From: Streptosporangiaceae bacterium NEAU-GS5
GTDB taxonomy: Bacteria; Actinomycetota; Actinomycetes; Streptosporangiales; Streptosporangiaceae
Reading direction: 5' to 3'
Assembly (NCBI GenBank): GCA_017592665.1
Contig: JAGFNW010000005.1
Location: forward strand, 62,001 to 126,000
Length of the DNA stretch: 64,000 bases
Made by a program: the position numbers and the translations under genes. The notes under the pieces are model-generated. The model saw only the letters and a program-made list of their open reading frames with translations. It ran no database searches and was not told where the DNA came from. Position 1 is the stretch's first letter; every line of letters starts with the position of its first letter. Positions 32,630 to 40,149 of this stretch are shown one piece after another.

Positions 32630-32843
32630 TGCCGCGACCGACAAGGTTTGCCCCGAGGAGCGGTGTCCAGAGTGGTGCATCGCAAGGCGGAGGAGGGAGC
32701 CAGCCTGGTGGGCTGGTGACCGACTCGGTGCCCGGGCCCCACGGAAAGCGTGAGCTTGCGAGCGGTTTTCGTGGGAAGGGCGACAACGCGGCGAGGTGCC
32801 GCTCTGGGCGACGCGACGGGGCAAAGATTGGCGGGAGGGGCAC
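32629..32843. mobile_element. Candidate MITE-like element, imperfect terminal inverted repeats, flanking TA
   Basis: Bases 32629-32654 (GTGCCGCGACCG, then ACAAGGTTTGCCCC) match the reverse complement of the right end (GTGCCCCTCCCG, then CCAATCTTTGCCCC) at about 19 of 26 positions. Both ends are flanked by TA (TA-GTGCC...GGCAC-TA), as expected for a TA-targeting transposon family. Internal palindromes occur (CCAGCC/GGGCTGG; CCCACGGAAA/TTTTCGTGGG). No coding capacity. It exactly fills the gap between two convergent stops, so a large bidirectional terminator is an alternative. Confidence 0.45.
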
Positions 32844-33346
32844 TAACTCGCGAGGATCTGCCGCGCCTGTGGCGGCAGGAAGGCGAACACCCGCTCGCGG
32901 AGGTCGCCGGGCGCGTCCTCGAGCAGCCAGGCGAGGAACGCCTTGACGTCCTCGTTGACGCCGCCCTGCCGCTCGCGCGTGCCCGCCGCGAAGCGGGCCC
33001 ACTCCTGCTCGGTGAGCACGGAGTCGATCAGCGGCAGCGCCTCCCGCTCCTCGTGGTCGAGGTGCGCGTTCAGCGCCTCGGCCAGTTTGACGACGTCGCG
33101 CGCCTCCAGCAGCGGGTCGATGAGCGCATGCTCGGCCTCCATGTCGGCGAGGATCGCGAGCCCGCGCGCGTCGCCGCCGAGGCGCTCGCGGACGACGGGC
33201 CAGAGGGACGCGTCCTCGGCCTGGTGGTGGACCAGGAGTTGCCGGGTGAACATGTCCCAGCGCGCCTCATCCAGGTGATGCGCCAGCAGGCGGAGGTCGC
33301 GGCGGAAGGCGGCGTGTACGGCGTACATCATGGTGAAGTCGATCAT
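32843..33346 (-). CDS. Hemerythrin/HHE-domain protein
   Basis: A 167-residue four-helix protein with the HHE cation-binding pattern: MMYAVHAAFRRDLRLLAHHL, HHQAEDASLWPVVRERL, ADMEAEHALIDPLLEA and HLDHEEREALPLIDSVL, giving His/Glu ligands for a diiron centre. A role in oxygen, NO or iron sensing or storage is typical of the family. ATG 33346 overlaps the MFS gene's stop (ATGA), so it is co-expressed with the transporter. Its stop lies at the edge of the inverted-repeat element. Confidence 0.88.
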   Translation of the reverse strand: MIDFTMMYAVHAAFRRDLRLLAHHLDEARWDMFTRQLLVHHQAEDASLWPVVRERLGGDARGLAILADMEAEHALIDPLLEARDVVKLAEALNAHLDHEEREALPLIDSVLTEQEWARFAAGTRERQGGVNEDVKAFLAWLLEDAPGDLRERVFAFLPPQARQILAS

Positions 33347-34749
33347 GCGAGCACCTCTTCTTGTTCGTGGTGGTGAGTGACGACCGGTTCGGTGACGAAG
33401 TCCTTGGCCCGGATGAGCAGGCCCGAGAAGACGGCGGCGGCCAGGGCGACCACGCCGGCGATGAGCAGGATGAGGTTGAGCGAGCCGGTGAAGCCGTCCG
33501 TGCGCAGGTGGGAGGCGAACAGCGAGCCGTAGATCGCGATGCCGGTGGCGAGGCCGACCTGGCGGAGGGTGGAGTTGATCCCGGACGCCATGCCGCCACG
33601 GGCCGGCTCGACCACGCCGACGGCCGTCGAGGCGAGCGGCACGTTGACCAGACCGGCCCCGATCCCGGCGACGATCATGCCGGGAATGAGGTGGGTCCAC
33701 TCGGACGCGGGCGTGAGCCCGCGCATCAGCAGCAGCCCCGCGCCGACGAACACGAACCCGGCGCTGATCATCACCCGGACCGGTACGACCGTGGTCAGGC
33801 GGCCCGCCACGGCCGCGGTGACGAACACCGCGAGGGTGATGAACAGCGTGCGCAGCCCGGACCCGAGCGCGTCGTAGCCGAGCGCGCTCTGCAGGTAGAT
33901 GATCACGAAGGTGAGCACCGAGAACATCGAGCCGGACATGGCGAAGGAGGAGATCAGCCCGCCGTCGAAGGTGGGCTTGCGGAACAGCGACAGGTCGAGC
34001 ATGGGCCGCCGCTGGACCGCCTCCCCGACGACGAACGCGGCGAGCAGCACACCGGCCGCGACCAGGCTGACCACGACCTTGGCCTGGCCCCAGCCGCCGG
34101 CGCTCTCGATCAGGCCGTAGACCAGCGCGCCCAGCCCGGCGGCGAACGTGACGAAGCCGAACACGTCGAGTCTCGCGGCCCCCGTGTCGCGAGACTCGGC
34201 CACCTTCAGCAGCGTGACCGCGGCCGTGGCGACCCCGATCGGCACGTTCACCAGGAAGATCCAGCGCCAGCTCAGGCCCGTGGTGATCAGGCCGCCGACG
34301 ACCGGGCCGACGGCCACGGCGACCCCGGTGACGGCGCCGAACACCCCGAACGCCACCCCGCGCTCCTTGCCGCGGAACGCGTCGCCGAGCAGGGCCAGCG
34401 AGACGGCGAACATGACCGCGCCACCGACGCCCTGCAGCCCGCGGGCCAGGCTGAGGAACAGCGCCCCCGTGGCGAGGCCGCACAGCAGTGAGCCTCCGGT
34501 GAAGACGGCGATCCCGATCGTGAACAGCAGGCGGCGGCCGAAACGGTCGGCCAGCGAGCCGCCGATGAGCAGGGCGGCGGCGAGGGTGAGCGCATAGGCG
34601 TCGATCACCCATTGCAGATCGGTCAGGGAGGCGTGGAAGGCCCCCTGGATGCTGGGCAGCGCGATGTTAACGATCGTCGAGTCCAGCAACAGCATGAAGA
34701 CGCCCGCGACGACGGCGGCGAGCGTCCACCATTTGCGTGCCATCGGCAC
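33343..34749 (-). CDS. MFS drug transporter, DHA2 (EmrB/QacA) type
   Basis: A 468-residue, 14-helix major facilitator. Motif A GGSLADRFGRRLLF, motif C region GPVVGGLITTGLSWRWIFLVNVPIGV and a DSTIVNIALPSI first-helix motif typical of DHA2 proton antiporters. It likely exports a toxic compound. Start is GTG 34749 or ATG 34743 (AAGGGA RBS fits either). It is divergent from the double-MarR gene, whose product is the obvious candidate regulator. Confidence 0.92.
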   Translation of the reverse strand: MPMARKWWTLAAVVAGVFMLLLDSTIVNIALPSIQGAFHASLTDLQWVIDAYALTLAAALLIGGSLADRFGRRLLFTIGIAVFTGGSLLCGLATGALFLSLARGLQGVGGAVMFAVSLALLGDAFRGKERGVAFGVFGAVTGVAVAVGPVVGGLITTGLSWRWIFLVNVPIGVATAAVTLLKVAESRDTGAARLDVFGFVTFAAGLGALVYGLIESAGGWGQAKVVVSLVAAGVLLAAFVVGEAVQRRPMLDLSLFRKPTFDGGLISSFAMSGSMFSVLTFVIIYLQSALGYDALGSGLRTLFITLAVFVTAAVAGRLTTVVPVRVMISAGFVFVGAGLLLMRGLTPASEWTHLIPGMIVAGIGAGLVNVPLASTAVGVVEPARGGMASGINSTLRQVGLATGIAIYGSLFASHLRTDGFTGSLNLILLIAGVVALAAAVFSGLLIRAKDFVTEPVVTHHHEQEEVLA

Positions 34750-34792
34750 ACATCCCTTCGGTTAGGGGTACGCGGCCACGCTAACGTCAACC

Positions 34793-34869
34793 TTGATAAC
34801 AGTCAACGTTCATAATGATAGATATCGATAACCATCAACATCGATAACCGATTCGGGAGTTGATAGTCT
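34793..34869. promoter_or_regulatory. Repeat-containing operator region between MFS and double-MarR genes
   Basis: ATCGATAACC occurs at 34824-34833 and 34840-34849 (16-base offset), TATCGATA at 34823-34830 is a palindrome, and TTGATAAC lies at 34793-34800. TAGTCT (34864-34869) is a candidate -10 close to the MarR ATG. The AT-rich repeat cluster is the likely MarR binding region for both divergent promoters. Confidence 0.5.
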
Positions 34870-34881
34870 CTGGCCACACCG

Positions 34882-35772
34882 ATGAACGCCTTCGACGACG
34901 ATCACGACGATCAGCACAGCCTGGGCGCGCCCGCGCCCGCGCCGCTCGCCGGATACACCGGCCACCAGCTGCGCCGCGCCTACCTCCGCGCGCGCGAGGT
35001 CAGCCGTGAGCTCATGCCTCCCGCACGCAATCCGCGCGACATGGGCATCCTCGGCATCGTCAAGGACGGGCCCATCTCGCAGCGCAAACTCGGGGATCTG
35101 CTCGGCGTGAACCGTACGATCATGGTCAAGCTGGTCGACGCGCTCGAGGCCGACGGGCTCCTACGGCGCGCCCGCTCCGCCGAAGACCGCAGGTCGTACG
35201 CGCTGGAGCTCACTGACACCGGCCGCGCCGCGTTCGAGGAGCTCAGCAGGGCGGTCGCCGAGAGCGAGCGGCGGCTGACCGCGCCGCTGACCGACGACGA
35301 GCGGGCGAGCCTCGCCGCCCTGCTCGGCCGGATGGCGCCCGACGAGCTGCTCGCCCTGCCTGACGAGCTGACGACCCGCGCGGGGTTCCTGCTGGCCGGT
35401 CTGAACTGGCGGCTGCGGGAGCGCGCCAACGAGGCGCTGCGCGCCGTTGGGCTGGAGACCAGGCACTGGGGCGCCCTGGCCACCCTCGGCCACCTGGAGC
35501 CGTGCTCCCAGCAGGAGCTGGCCGACGCGATGGGGGTCAGCGGGCCCGCGATGGTGCACATCCTGGGCGAGCTCGAGGCCTCGGGACGGGTCGTGCGCGA
35601 GCGCAATCCGGCCGACCGCAGGGCCCACGTGCTGACCCTCACGCCGAAGGGCCGCGCCGACCTCGCCGCCGCCCGCGCCGCCATGGACGCCGTCCAGCAG
35701 TCCGTGACGGACGTCATCGGCGAGGCAGGGGTCACCGAGCTGAACGCCCTGCTGGAGAAGATCACCAGTTGA
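34882..35772 (+). CDS. Fused double MarR-domain regulator
   Basis: A 296-residue protein holding two complete MarR winged-helix domains in one chain. Domain 1 about residues 25-145: GILGIVKDGPISQRKLGDLLGVNRTIMVKLVDALEADGLLRRARSAEDRRSYALELT. Domain 2 about 160-290: GALATLGHLEPCSQQELADAMGVSGPAMVHILGELEASGRVVRERNPADRRAHVLTLT. Ordinary MarR proteins are about 150 residues and dimerise, so this is a covalent pseudo-dimer with non-identical recognition helices. Each half keeps the wing D-R-R motif. It is divergent from an MFS/hemerythrin operon, the expected target. Short or no leader from TAGTCT. Confidence 0.88.
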   Translation: MNAFDDDHDDQHSLGAPAPAPLAGYTGHQLRRAYLRAREVSRELMPPARNPRDMGILGIVKDGPISQRKLGDLLGVNRTIMVKLVDALEADGLLRRARSAEDRRSYALELTDTGRAAFEELSRAVAESERRLTAPLTDDERASLAALLGRMAPDELLALPDELTTRAGFLLAGLNWRLRERANEALRAVGLETRHWGALATLGHLEPCSQQELADAMGVSGPAMVHILGELEASGRVVRERNPADRRAHVLTLTPKGRADLAAARAAMDAVQQSVTDVIGEAGVTELNALLEKITS

Positions 35773-35913
35773 TGTCGTGACCGCGGGCGCCCCGGCCGCG
35801 CGGACACTTGGCCGGGGCGCTCTCCCTGACGCTAGGTCCAGGCGGCATCCACTTTTGAGCCCACAAGTCATCCACTTTCCATCCGATCCATAGCCATCGG
35901 CGACAATCGGCGG

Positions 35914-37065
35914 ATGAAGCTGACACTCGGGCAGACAGCGGTGGCGGGGTTCGCGGAGGCCTACCAGGAGCAGGGCGAACGGTTCGCCGAAGGACAGCCC
36001 GCCTGGCAGCCCATCCACACGGTGTACGTCCCGGCGGACCGGCTGACGCCCGGCACCGTCACCGAGTGGGGCGGCGAGGCCCTCCGGCTCGCCGAGGCCT
36101 ACCTGGAGCCCGGGCCGCTGCGCGAACGAGTGGTCGCCAAGCTTCGGCGCGAACCCATCGAAGATCTGCGGATCGACTTCGAGGACGGCTACGGCCGAAG
36201 GCCCGACCGTGAGGACGCCGACACCGAGCGCGCGGCCGAATCGGTCGCGGCCATGCACGCGGCCGGGACGCTCCCCCGGCGCTGGGGGCTGCGGGTGAAG
36301 TCGTTCGCCGACGGGGATCCGCAGCGGTCGCTGCGCACGCTCGACGGCCTGCTGACCGGGGTGTCCTCCCGGGTGGGGCGGTTGCCGGACGGGTTCACGG
36401 TGACGTTCCCCAAGGTCCTCATGGAGGCCTATCTCGGCCAGTTCGCCGGGTGTCTGGAGGCGCTGGAGGGTGGGCTGGCCCTGCCGTATGGGACATTGCG
36501 GTTCGAGATGCAGGTGGAGGCCACGCAGACGGTGGCGTTCCTGCGGCCGGGGCTGGTGGAGGTGTGCCGGGGCAGGCTGGCCGCGGCCCATTTCGGAGTG
36601 TTCGACTACACGGCCTCATGCGGGCTGCCGCCGCACGAGCAGCGGCTGGATCATCCGGCGTGCGACCACGCGCGACACGTCATGCAGGTGGCGTTCGCGG
36701 GGACGGGCGTCGAGCTGTCGGACGGCTCGCTGGCCGCCGCGCCGGCCTCCGACTCGGCCGAGGATGTGCGGGCGCTGTGGGCGCGCCACGCCGAGCTGGT
36801 GCGGCATTCGCTGACGCACGGCTTCTACCAGGGCTGGGACATGCACCCATCGCATCTGGTCAGCCGGTTCGCCACGGTTTACGCGTTCCATCTGGAGCGC
36901 TACGACGCCTACCGGGAGCGGGTCGACGCCTGGCGCGATCAACGGCAGGTGGGCGGCGTCATGGACGAGCCGGCCACGGTGAAGACGCTCGCCGCCGCGC
37001 TCCGGCGCGCGGATCAGGCGCTAGTCGGCGTCGAGGAGGGCGCGCCAGGGACGGACGTGCGCTGA
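35914..37065 (+). CDS. HpcH/HpaI aldolase/citrate lyase-fold protein (DUF6986-like)
   Basis: A 383-residue TIM-barrel protein. Segments consistent with the citrate-lyase-beta/HpcH superfamily are EDLRIDFEDGYGRRPDREDADTERAA (acidic metal-binding region), GLRVKSFADG, VTFPKVLMEAYLGQF, LRFEMQVEATQTV (metal Glu) and HFGVFDYTASCGL. I recall this long form as DUF6986, often near purine-catabolism genes, but that is from memory. Its last 45 bases overlap the convergent cutC gene. No clear promoter or RBS; the start has only GGCGG upstream. Confidence 0.7.
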   Translation: MKLTLGQTAVAGFAEAYQEQGERFAEGQPAWQPIHTVYVPADRLTPGTVTEWGGEALRLAEAYLEPGPLRERVVAKLRREPIEDLRIDFEDGYGRRPDREDADTERAAESVAAMHAAGTLPRRWGLRVKSFADGDPQRSLRTLDGLLTGVSSRVGRLPDGFTVTFPKVLMEAYLGQFAGCLEALEGGLALPYGTLRFEMQVEATQTVAFLRPGLVEVCRGRLAAAHFGVFDYTASCGLPPHEQRLDHPACDHARHVMQVAFAGTGVELSDGSLAAAPASDSAEDVRALWARHAELVRHSLTHGFYQGWDMHPSHLVSRFATVYAFHLERYDAYRERVDAWRDQRQVGGVMDEPATVKTLAAALRRADQALVGVEEGAPGTDVR

Positions 37066-37719
37066 GGTCACGGGGTACGCCCAGGGATCCTGGCCGGGGG
37101 GCGCGTCGCGCACGGCGCTGCCCACGTGGAAGGCGTGGATGCCGTGCTCGATGAGGGCGGGGACGTGCTCGCGTTTGAGGCCGCCACCGGCCATGATCAG
37201 CTGCGCGTCGCCGGCGTCGGCCCGGGCCCGGAGGGTCGGCAGGCCGAGCCCCACGCCCGACGGAGAGCCCGCGGTGAGGACGGTGGCGAGGTTCGGCAGC
37301 AGCCGTACGGCACGCCATGCGGCGACCAGGTCGGCCGCGTGGTCGACGGCCCGGTGGAACGTCCACGGGAACGGCGAGACGGCGTGGATCAGCAGCTCGG
37401 TCGCGCGGAGGTCCACGGCTCCCTCTTCGTCGAGGAAGCCGAAGACGAACCCGGTGGCGCCCGCCTCGGACAACTCCTTGACCGCGCCGCGCAACCGGTC
37501 GAGCTCGGCCTCCGACGCCATGAACCCGGCGTTCGGGCGGAGCATCACCATCTGCGGCAGAGCGCACTCTGCGGAGATCGCGGCCACCACGTCCGCCGAG
37601 GGGGTGAGCCCGTCGGAGGCCATGTCGGCCACGATCTCCAAGCGATCCGCGCCGCCTTCCTCGGCGGCGACGGCATCGCGCACGTCGAGCGCGATCACCT
37701 CAAGCAGTGGTCCGATCAT
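37021..37719 (-). CDS. cutC: CutC-family protein
   Basis: A 232-residue TIM-barrel protein with the CutC signature order: LEVIALDVRDAVAAEEGGADRLEIVADMASDGLTPS, PQMVMLRPNAGF, GFVFGFLDEEGAVD, FPWTFHRAVDHA, VLTAGSPSGVGLG and IMAGGGLKREHVPALIEHGIHAFHVGSAV. Historically called copper homeostasis; the enzymatic role is uncertain. ATG 37719 follows the stop of the GNAT gene by 10 bases, so the two are co-transcribed. Confidence 0.88.
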   Translation of the reverse strand: MIGPLLEVIALDVRDAVAAEEGGADRLEIVADMASDGLTPSADVVAAISAECALPQMVMLRPNAGFMASEAELDRLRGAVKELSEAGATGFVFGFLDEEGAVDLRATELLIHAVSPFPWTFHRAVDHAADLVAAWRAVRLLPNLATVLTAGSPSGVGLGLPTLRARADAGDAQLIMAGGGLKREHVPALIEHGIHAFHVGSAVRDAPPGQDPWAYPVTSAHVRPWRALLDAD

Positions 37720-37729
37720 AGAGCGAAGG

Positions 37730-38368
37730 TTATCGGGTGACTTTTCCCACGAGAACGGCGTCTGCCCCCTTGAGGTAGGAACTCAGGTGGGTTGTCAGAT
37801 CGTGGAAGCGGCACAGCGCCCGTCCAGGCCCGCGCAACGCCGCGCCGCGTTCGAACAGCGCCCCCGACGCCCGATGGGCCAGGTCGACCGTACGCACATG
37901 ATGGAACCGCTGGTCGCGGTAGTAGTGCTGCAGGCGCGGGTTGTCCTTCGCGCAGTCGAGCCGCAACCATCGCCGCCCGGCTGCGGCCACCCGCAACCCG
38001 GCCCAGTCGAGCAGCGCCTCGCCGACGCCCAGCCCGGCGTGGCTGCGCCGCACCGCGAGCTTGTGCACGTAGAAGGCGCCGCCCGGCAGGTCGCCCGGGG
38101 TCCAGAACTCGGCGTCCGCGTTGCCGTCCAGCGCCATGGTGGCCACCGGTCCCGAACCGTCCTCGCCGTCGAGGACGTACATGACTCCTTCGTCGATCAG
38201 CGGCGCGATCCGGGCGGCGGGGAATCCTCCGACGGGCCACTGGCGCACGCCGAGGCCGTTCAGCCAGTCGGCCGTCTCGGCCAGCAGGGCGAGCACCCCG
38301 GAGAGGTCGTCGGGTGCGGCGTGACGGAGCGTGAGTTCTGCAGAGAGATGAAGGGTGTCGGAGGGCAT
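37730..38368 (-). CDS. GNAT-family N-acetyltransferase
   Basis: A 212-residue GNAT protein: LTLRHAAPDDLSGVLALLAETADWLNGLGVRQWP, then FYVHKLAVRRSHAGLGVGEALLDWA with the acetyl-CoA loop (R-x-x-x-x-G-x-G) and LRLDCAKDNPRLQHYYRDQRFHHVRTVDL. The DWL-x-x-x-G-x-x-QW segment occurs in one actinobacterial GNAT subfamily. Start ATG 38368 has AAAGGA before it. A longer frame upstream lacks an RBS. Substrate unknown. Confidence 0.82.
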   Translation of the reverse strand: MPSDTLHLSAELTLRHAAPDDLSGVLALLAETADWLNGLGVRQWPVGGFPAARIAPLIDEGVMYVLDGEDGSGPVATMALDGNADAEFWTPGDLPGGAFYVHKLAVRRSHAGLGVGEALLDWAGLRVAAAGRRWLRLDCAKDNPRLQHYYRDQRFHHVRTVDLAHRASGALFERGAALRGPGRALCRFHDLTTHLSSYLKGADAVLVGKVTR

Positions 38369-38426
38369 GGAAGGTCCTTTCGTTGCCACGGGTGTCGCTG
38401 TGAACACAAAGAGTCACTGCTCGATG

Positions 38427-38445
38427 CCGCAGGGCTCCCCTGCGG
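38427..38445. repeat. Perfect 8-bp hairpin in the leader of the GNAT/cutC operon
   Basis: CCGCAGGG and CCCTGCGG around a 3-base loop, 58 bases before the GNAT start and 129 bases after the GntR stop on the same strand. Could be a weak terminator for the GntR gene or a leader structure. I see nothing else in this roughly 205-base gap. Confidence 0.4.
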
Positions 38446-38574
38446 AGGCGAAGATTGCGATCAGCGGCGTGAAAGGCGCAACGTTACGGAGCCCGAGCGT
38501 GCCTGGGAGATCGCTCGCGGCGGTCCCGCAGTAAGAATCGCCCCCTGATCACAAAGGGGACGACCTGCGTACTG

Positions 38575-39327
38575 TCAATGGCGTTCCAGCTCGTACCTGA
38601 TCAGATGTTTGTCGGCGGGAAGCACCGACACGGCGACACGCACAGGCGTGTCCTCTTCGTCGAACCCAACTCGGACATAAACCACTACCGGCGTGCCGGG
38701 CTCCAACTGGAGGCGCAGCGACTCGTCCGGAGTCGGCATCCGCGCCGAGATGTCGTCGATCACCCGCACCTGCGGGTGACCCAGCTCCTCCAGCACCCGG
38801 TTGGCTCCGCGCACGATGTCGCCGGGTTGCGCGATCTCCGAGTCGCGCACCAGCATGTGCGGGAAGAAGGAGTCGTTGGTGTTGTACGGCTGGCCGTCGA
38901 CGAAACGCAGGCGGCGCCGTACGACGGCAAGGGCGTTGTCGGTGAGGGCGAGGCGGGTCGAGACGTCTTCCGGTGGGACGACGATCTGCACCTCGATGTG
39001 CTGATCCATCTCACGGCCCTCGGACTTGACCGCGTGGCCGAAGGCCTCGAACCGCGGCACGCCCTCGGGGAGGGGACGCAGCTCGTCCTGGGGCCGGATC
39101 AGCAAGGGACGGCGTTCGCGGACGAACGAGCCGCGCCGGCGCATCTTGATGATGAGCCCCTCGTTCTCCAGCATTCCATGCGCCAACCGGGCTGTGTTCC
39201 GGCTGACGCCATGTTCGGCCATGAGCTCGACTTCTGTCGGGATCTGATCACCCGGCCGGTACTTGCCGGAGTAGATGTCGGCCCGCAGCTTGTCGGCCAC
39301 CTGCTGGTAGAGCGACGATCGTGCCAT
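38575..39327 (-). CDS. GntR/HutC-family regulator with UTRA domain
   Basis: A 250-residue one-component repressor. N-terminal GntR wHTH residues 1-72 (YQQVADKLRADIYSGKYRPGDQIPTEVELMAEHGVSRNTARLAHGMLENEGLI, RRRGSFV), then UTRA effector domain to residue 245 (VRRRLRFVDGQPYNTNDSFFPHMLV, MPTPDESLRLQLEPGTPVVVYVRVGFDEEDTPVRVAVSVLPADKHLIRYEL). GAGGGAAG precedes ATG 39327. It is divergent from a small hypothetical gene, a pairing I associate with Streptosporangiaceae, with inverted repeats between. Confidence 0.92.
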   Translation of the reverse strand: MARSSLYQQVADKLRADIYSGKYRPGDQIPTEVELMAEHGVSRNTARLAHGMLENEGLIIKMRRRGSFVRERRPLLIRPQDELRPLPEGVPRFEAFGHAVKSEGREMDQHIEVQIVVPPEDVSTRLALTDNALAVVRRRLRFVDGQPYNTNDSFFPHMLVRDSEIAQPGDIVRGANRVLEELGHPQVRVIDDISARMPTPDESLRLQLEPGTPVVVYVRVGFDEEDTPVRVAVSVLPADKHLIRYELERH

Positions 39328-39345
39328 CTTCCCTCAATCAACCCT

Positions 39346-39422
39346 TTTGTTCCAACAAATCTAGACGATCTCGTTCTGACAGGGAACAACCACTTGACCC
39401 CAGCGCGTCGGGGCCGCATTAT
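39346..39422. promoter_or_regulatory. Divergent promoter region of the HutC regulator and small hypothetical gene
   Basis: TTTGTT-CC-AACAAA (39346-39359) is a perfect inverted repeat beside the GntR start. TTGTTCC (39347-39353) also pairs with GGAACAA (39383-39389). For the plus-strand gene, TTGACC (39394-39399) and CATTAT (39417-39422) are spaced 17 bases, a good promoter. The repeats are the likely binding sites of the HutC-type protein. Confidence 0.55.
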
Positions 39423-39460
39423 CCAAACGTTGGTACAAATCCATCCAATGGGGGTGGCCG

Positions 39461-39802
39461 GTGCTGGCGGTCCGTTCGGGTATGGCATACCTGCCCTGGC
39501 GTGATCCCTGCGAGGCGACGCGACTGCTGCGTTACGCGTTGCACCGCAAGGGGTTCACACACACCTACCAGAGCAACGGGAACGGCATGTCCGTTCTGTC
39601 GGTATCCGCGGAACTGACCGTTTGGTGCAAGAACGGCTCCTTTGTTTGGAACGAGGACGGCCTGGTGGCGACCCACCCATCGGACGATCCGGCGGGCGCG
39701 GCCAGCCTCATCCAACGGCACTACCGGAACCAGGGGCGCTCTTCCGCGCCCGTCGCGACCAGCGACGAGGACGAGGAGGGGAGCAGTTGGCTCCCCCACT
39801 GA
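39461..39802 (+). CDS. Small hypothetical protein divergent from a HutC regulator
   Basis: A 113-residue protein, possibly starting instead at ATG 39482 (MAYLPWRDPCEATRLLRYAL). The middle TYQSNGNGMSVLSVSAELTVWCKNGSFVWNEDG looks like a compact alpha-beta fold; the C terminus is acidic and probably disordered (TSDEDEEGSSWLPH). No family recognised. Its promoter (39394-39422) and downstream hairpin make a monocistronic unit next to the GntR gene, which probably regulates it. Confidence 0.65.
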   Translation: MLAVRSGMAYLPWRDPCEATRLLRYALHRKGFTHTYQSNGNGMSVLSVSAELTVWCKNGSFVWNEDGLVATHPSDDPAGAASLIQRHYRNQGRSSAPVATSDEDEEGSSWLPH

Positions 39803-39876
39803 CTCCGCGCGATTCCGACGGCTTCGACCCCAACCCTCGCCGGGGTCGAGGCCCGTCTCGCGCCGGGGCATGACGT

Positions 39877-39907
39877 GTCCTGGCGGGTCCCCCACGCCCG
39901 CCAGGAC
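39877..39907 (+). terminator. Hairpin terminator after the small hypothetical gene
   Basis: GTCCTGGCGGG (39877-39887) and CCCGCCAGGAC (39897-39907) form a perfect 11-bp stem with a 9-base loop, 75 bases after the stop. No long T-run follows, as is usual in high-GC actinomycetes. Confidence 0.75.
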
Positions 39908-39934
39908 GCGTCATCGTCATCGCCCCCCTCCCCC

Positions 39935-40136
39935 GCGTGATCTTGCAGGTTTCCCATTGCTCAGCTCAGGCGATTGGTGATCTTGCAGCGATTCCCTCTC
40001 GCCTGGCCACGCACGTGTTGATCACGCACAGCCGCAGACTGCATGATCACTATTGCGCTGACCTGGGGTTTGGGAATTGCCGCAAGATCACCACATGGCA
40101 CCACCTGGTATGCCGTGACTTCCTGCAAGATCACGC
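39935..40136. mobile_element. Nested inverted-repeat element (MITE/REP-like), GTGATCTTGC units
   Basis: Outer ends GCGTGATCTTGCAGG (39935-39949) and CCTGCAAGATCACGC (40122-40136) are perfect inverted copies. A second inner pair at 39976-39996 and 40072-40092 matches at 19 of 21 positions and repeats the GGTGATCTTGC core. Two further TGATCAC-type half copies lie at 40018-40025 and 40042-40050. The whole 202 bases can fold on itself and encodes nothing. It sits between a terminator and the stop of the purple-acid-phosphatase-like gene. GC content is lower than in the flanking genes. Confidence 0.65.
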
Positions 40137-40149
40137 CGGGGGGCGGAGG

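Noticed and set aside
32629-32843. Non-coding RNA gene (tRNA, tmRNA, SRP or RNase P) in the gap
   Set aside because: No cloverleaf, CCA end or conserved RNase P/SRP motifs; terminal inverted repeats suit a mobile element or terminator better.
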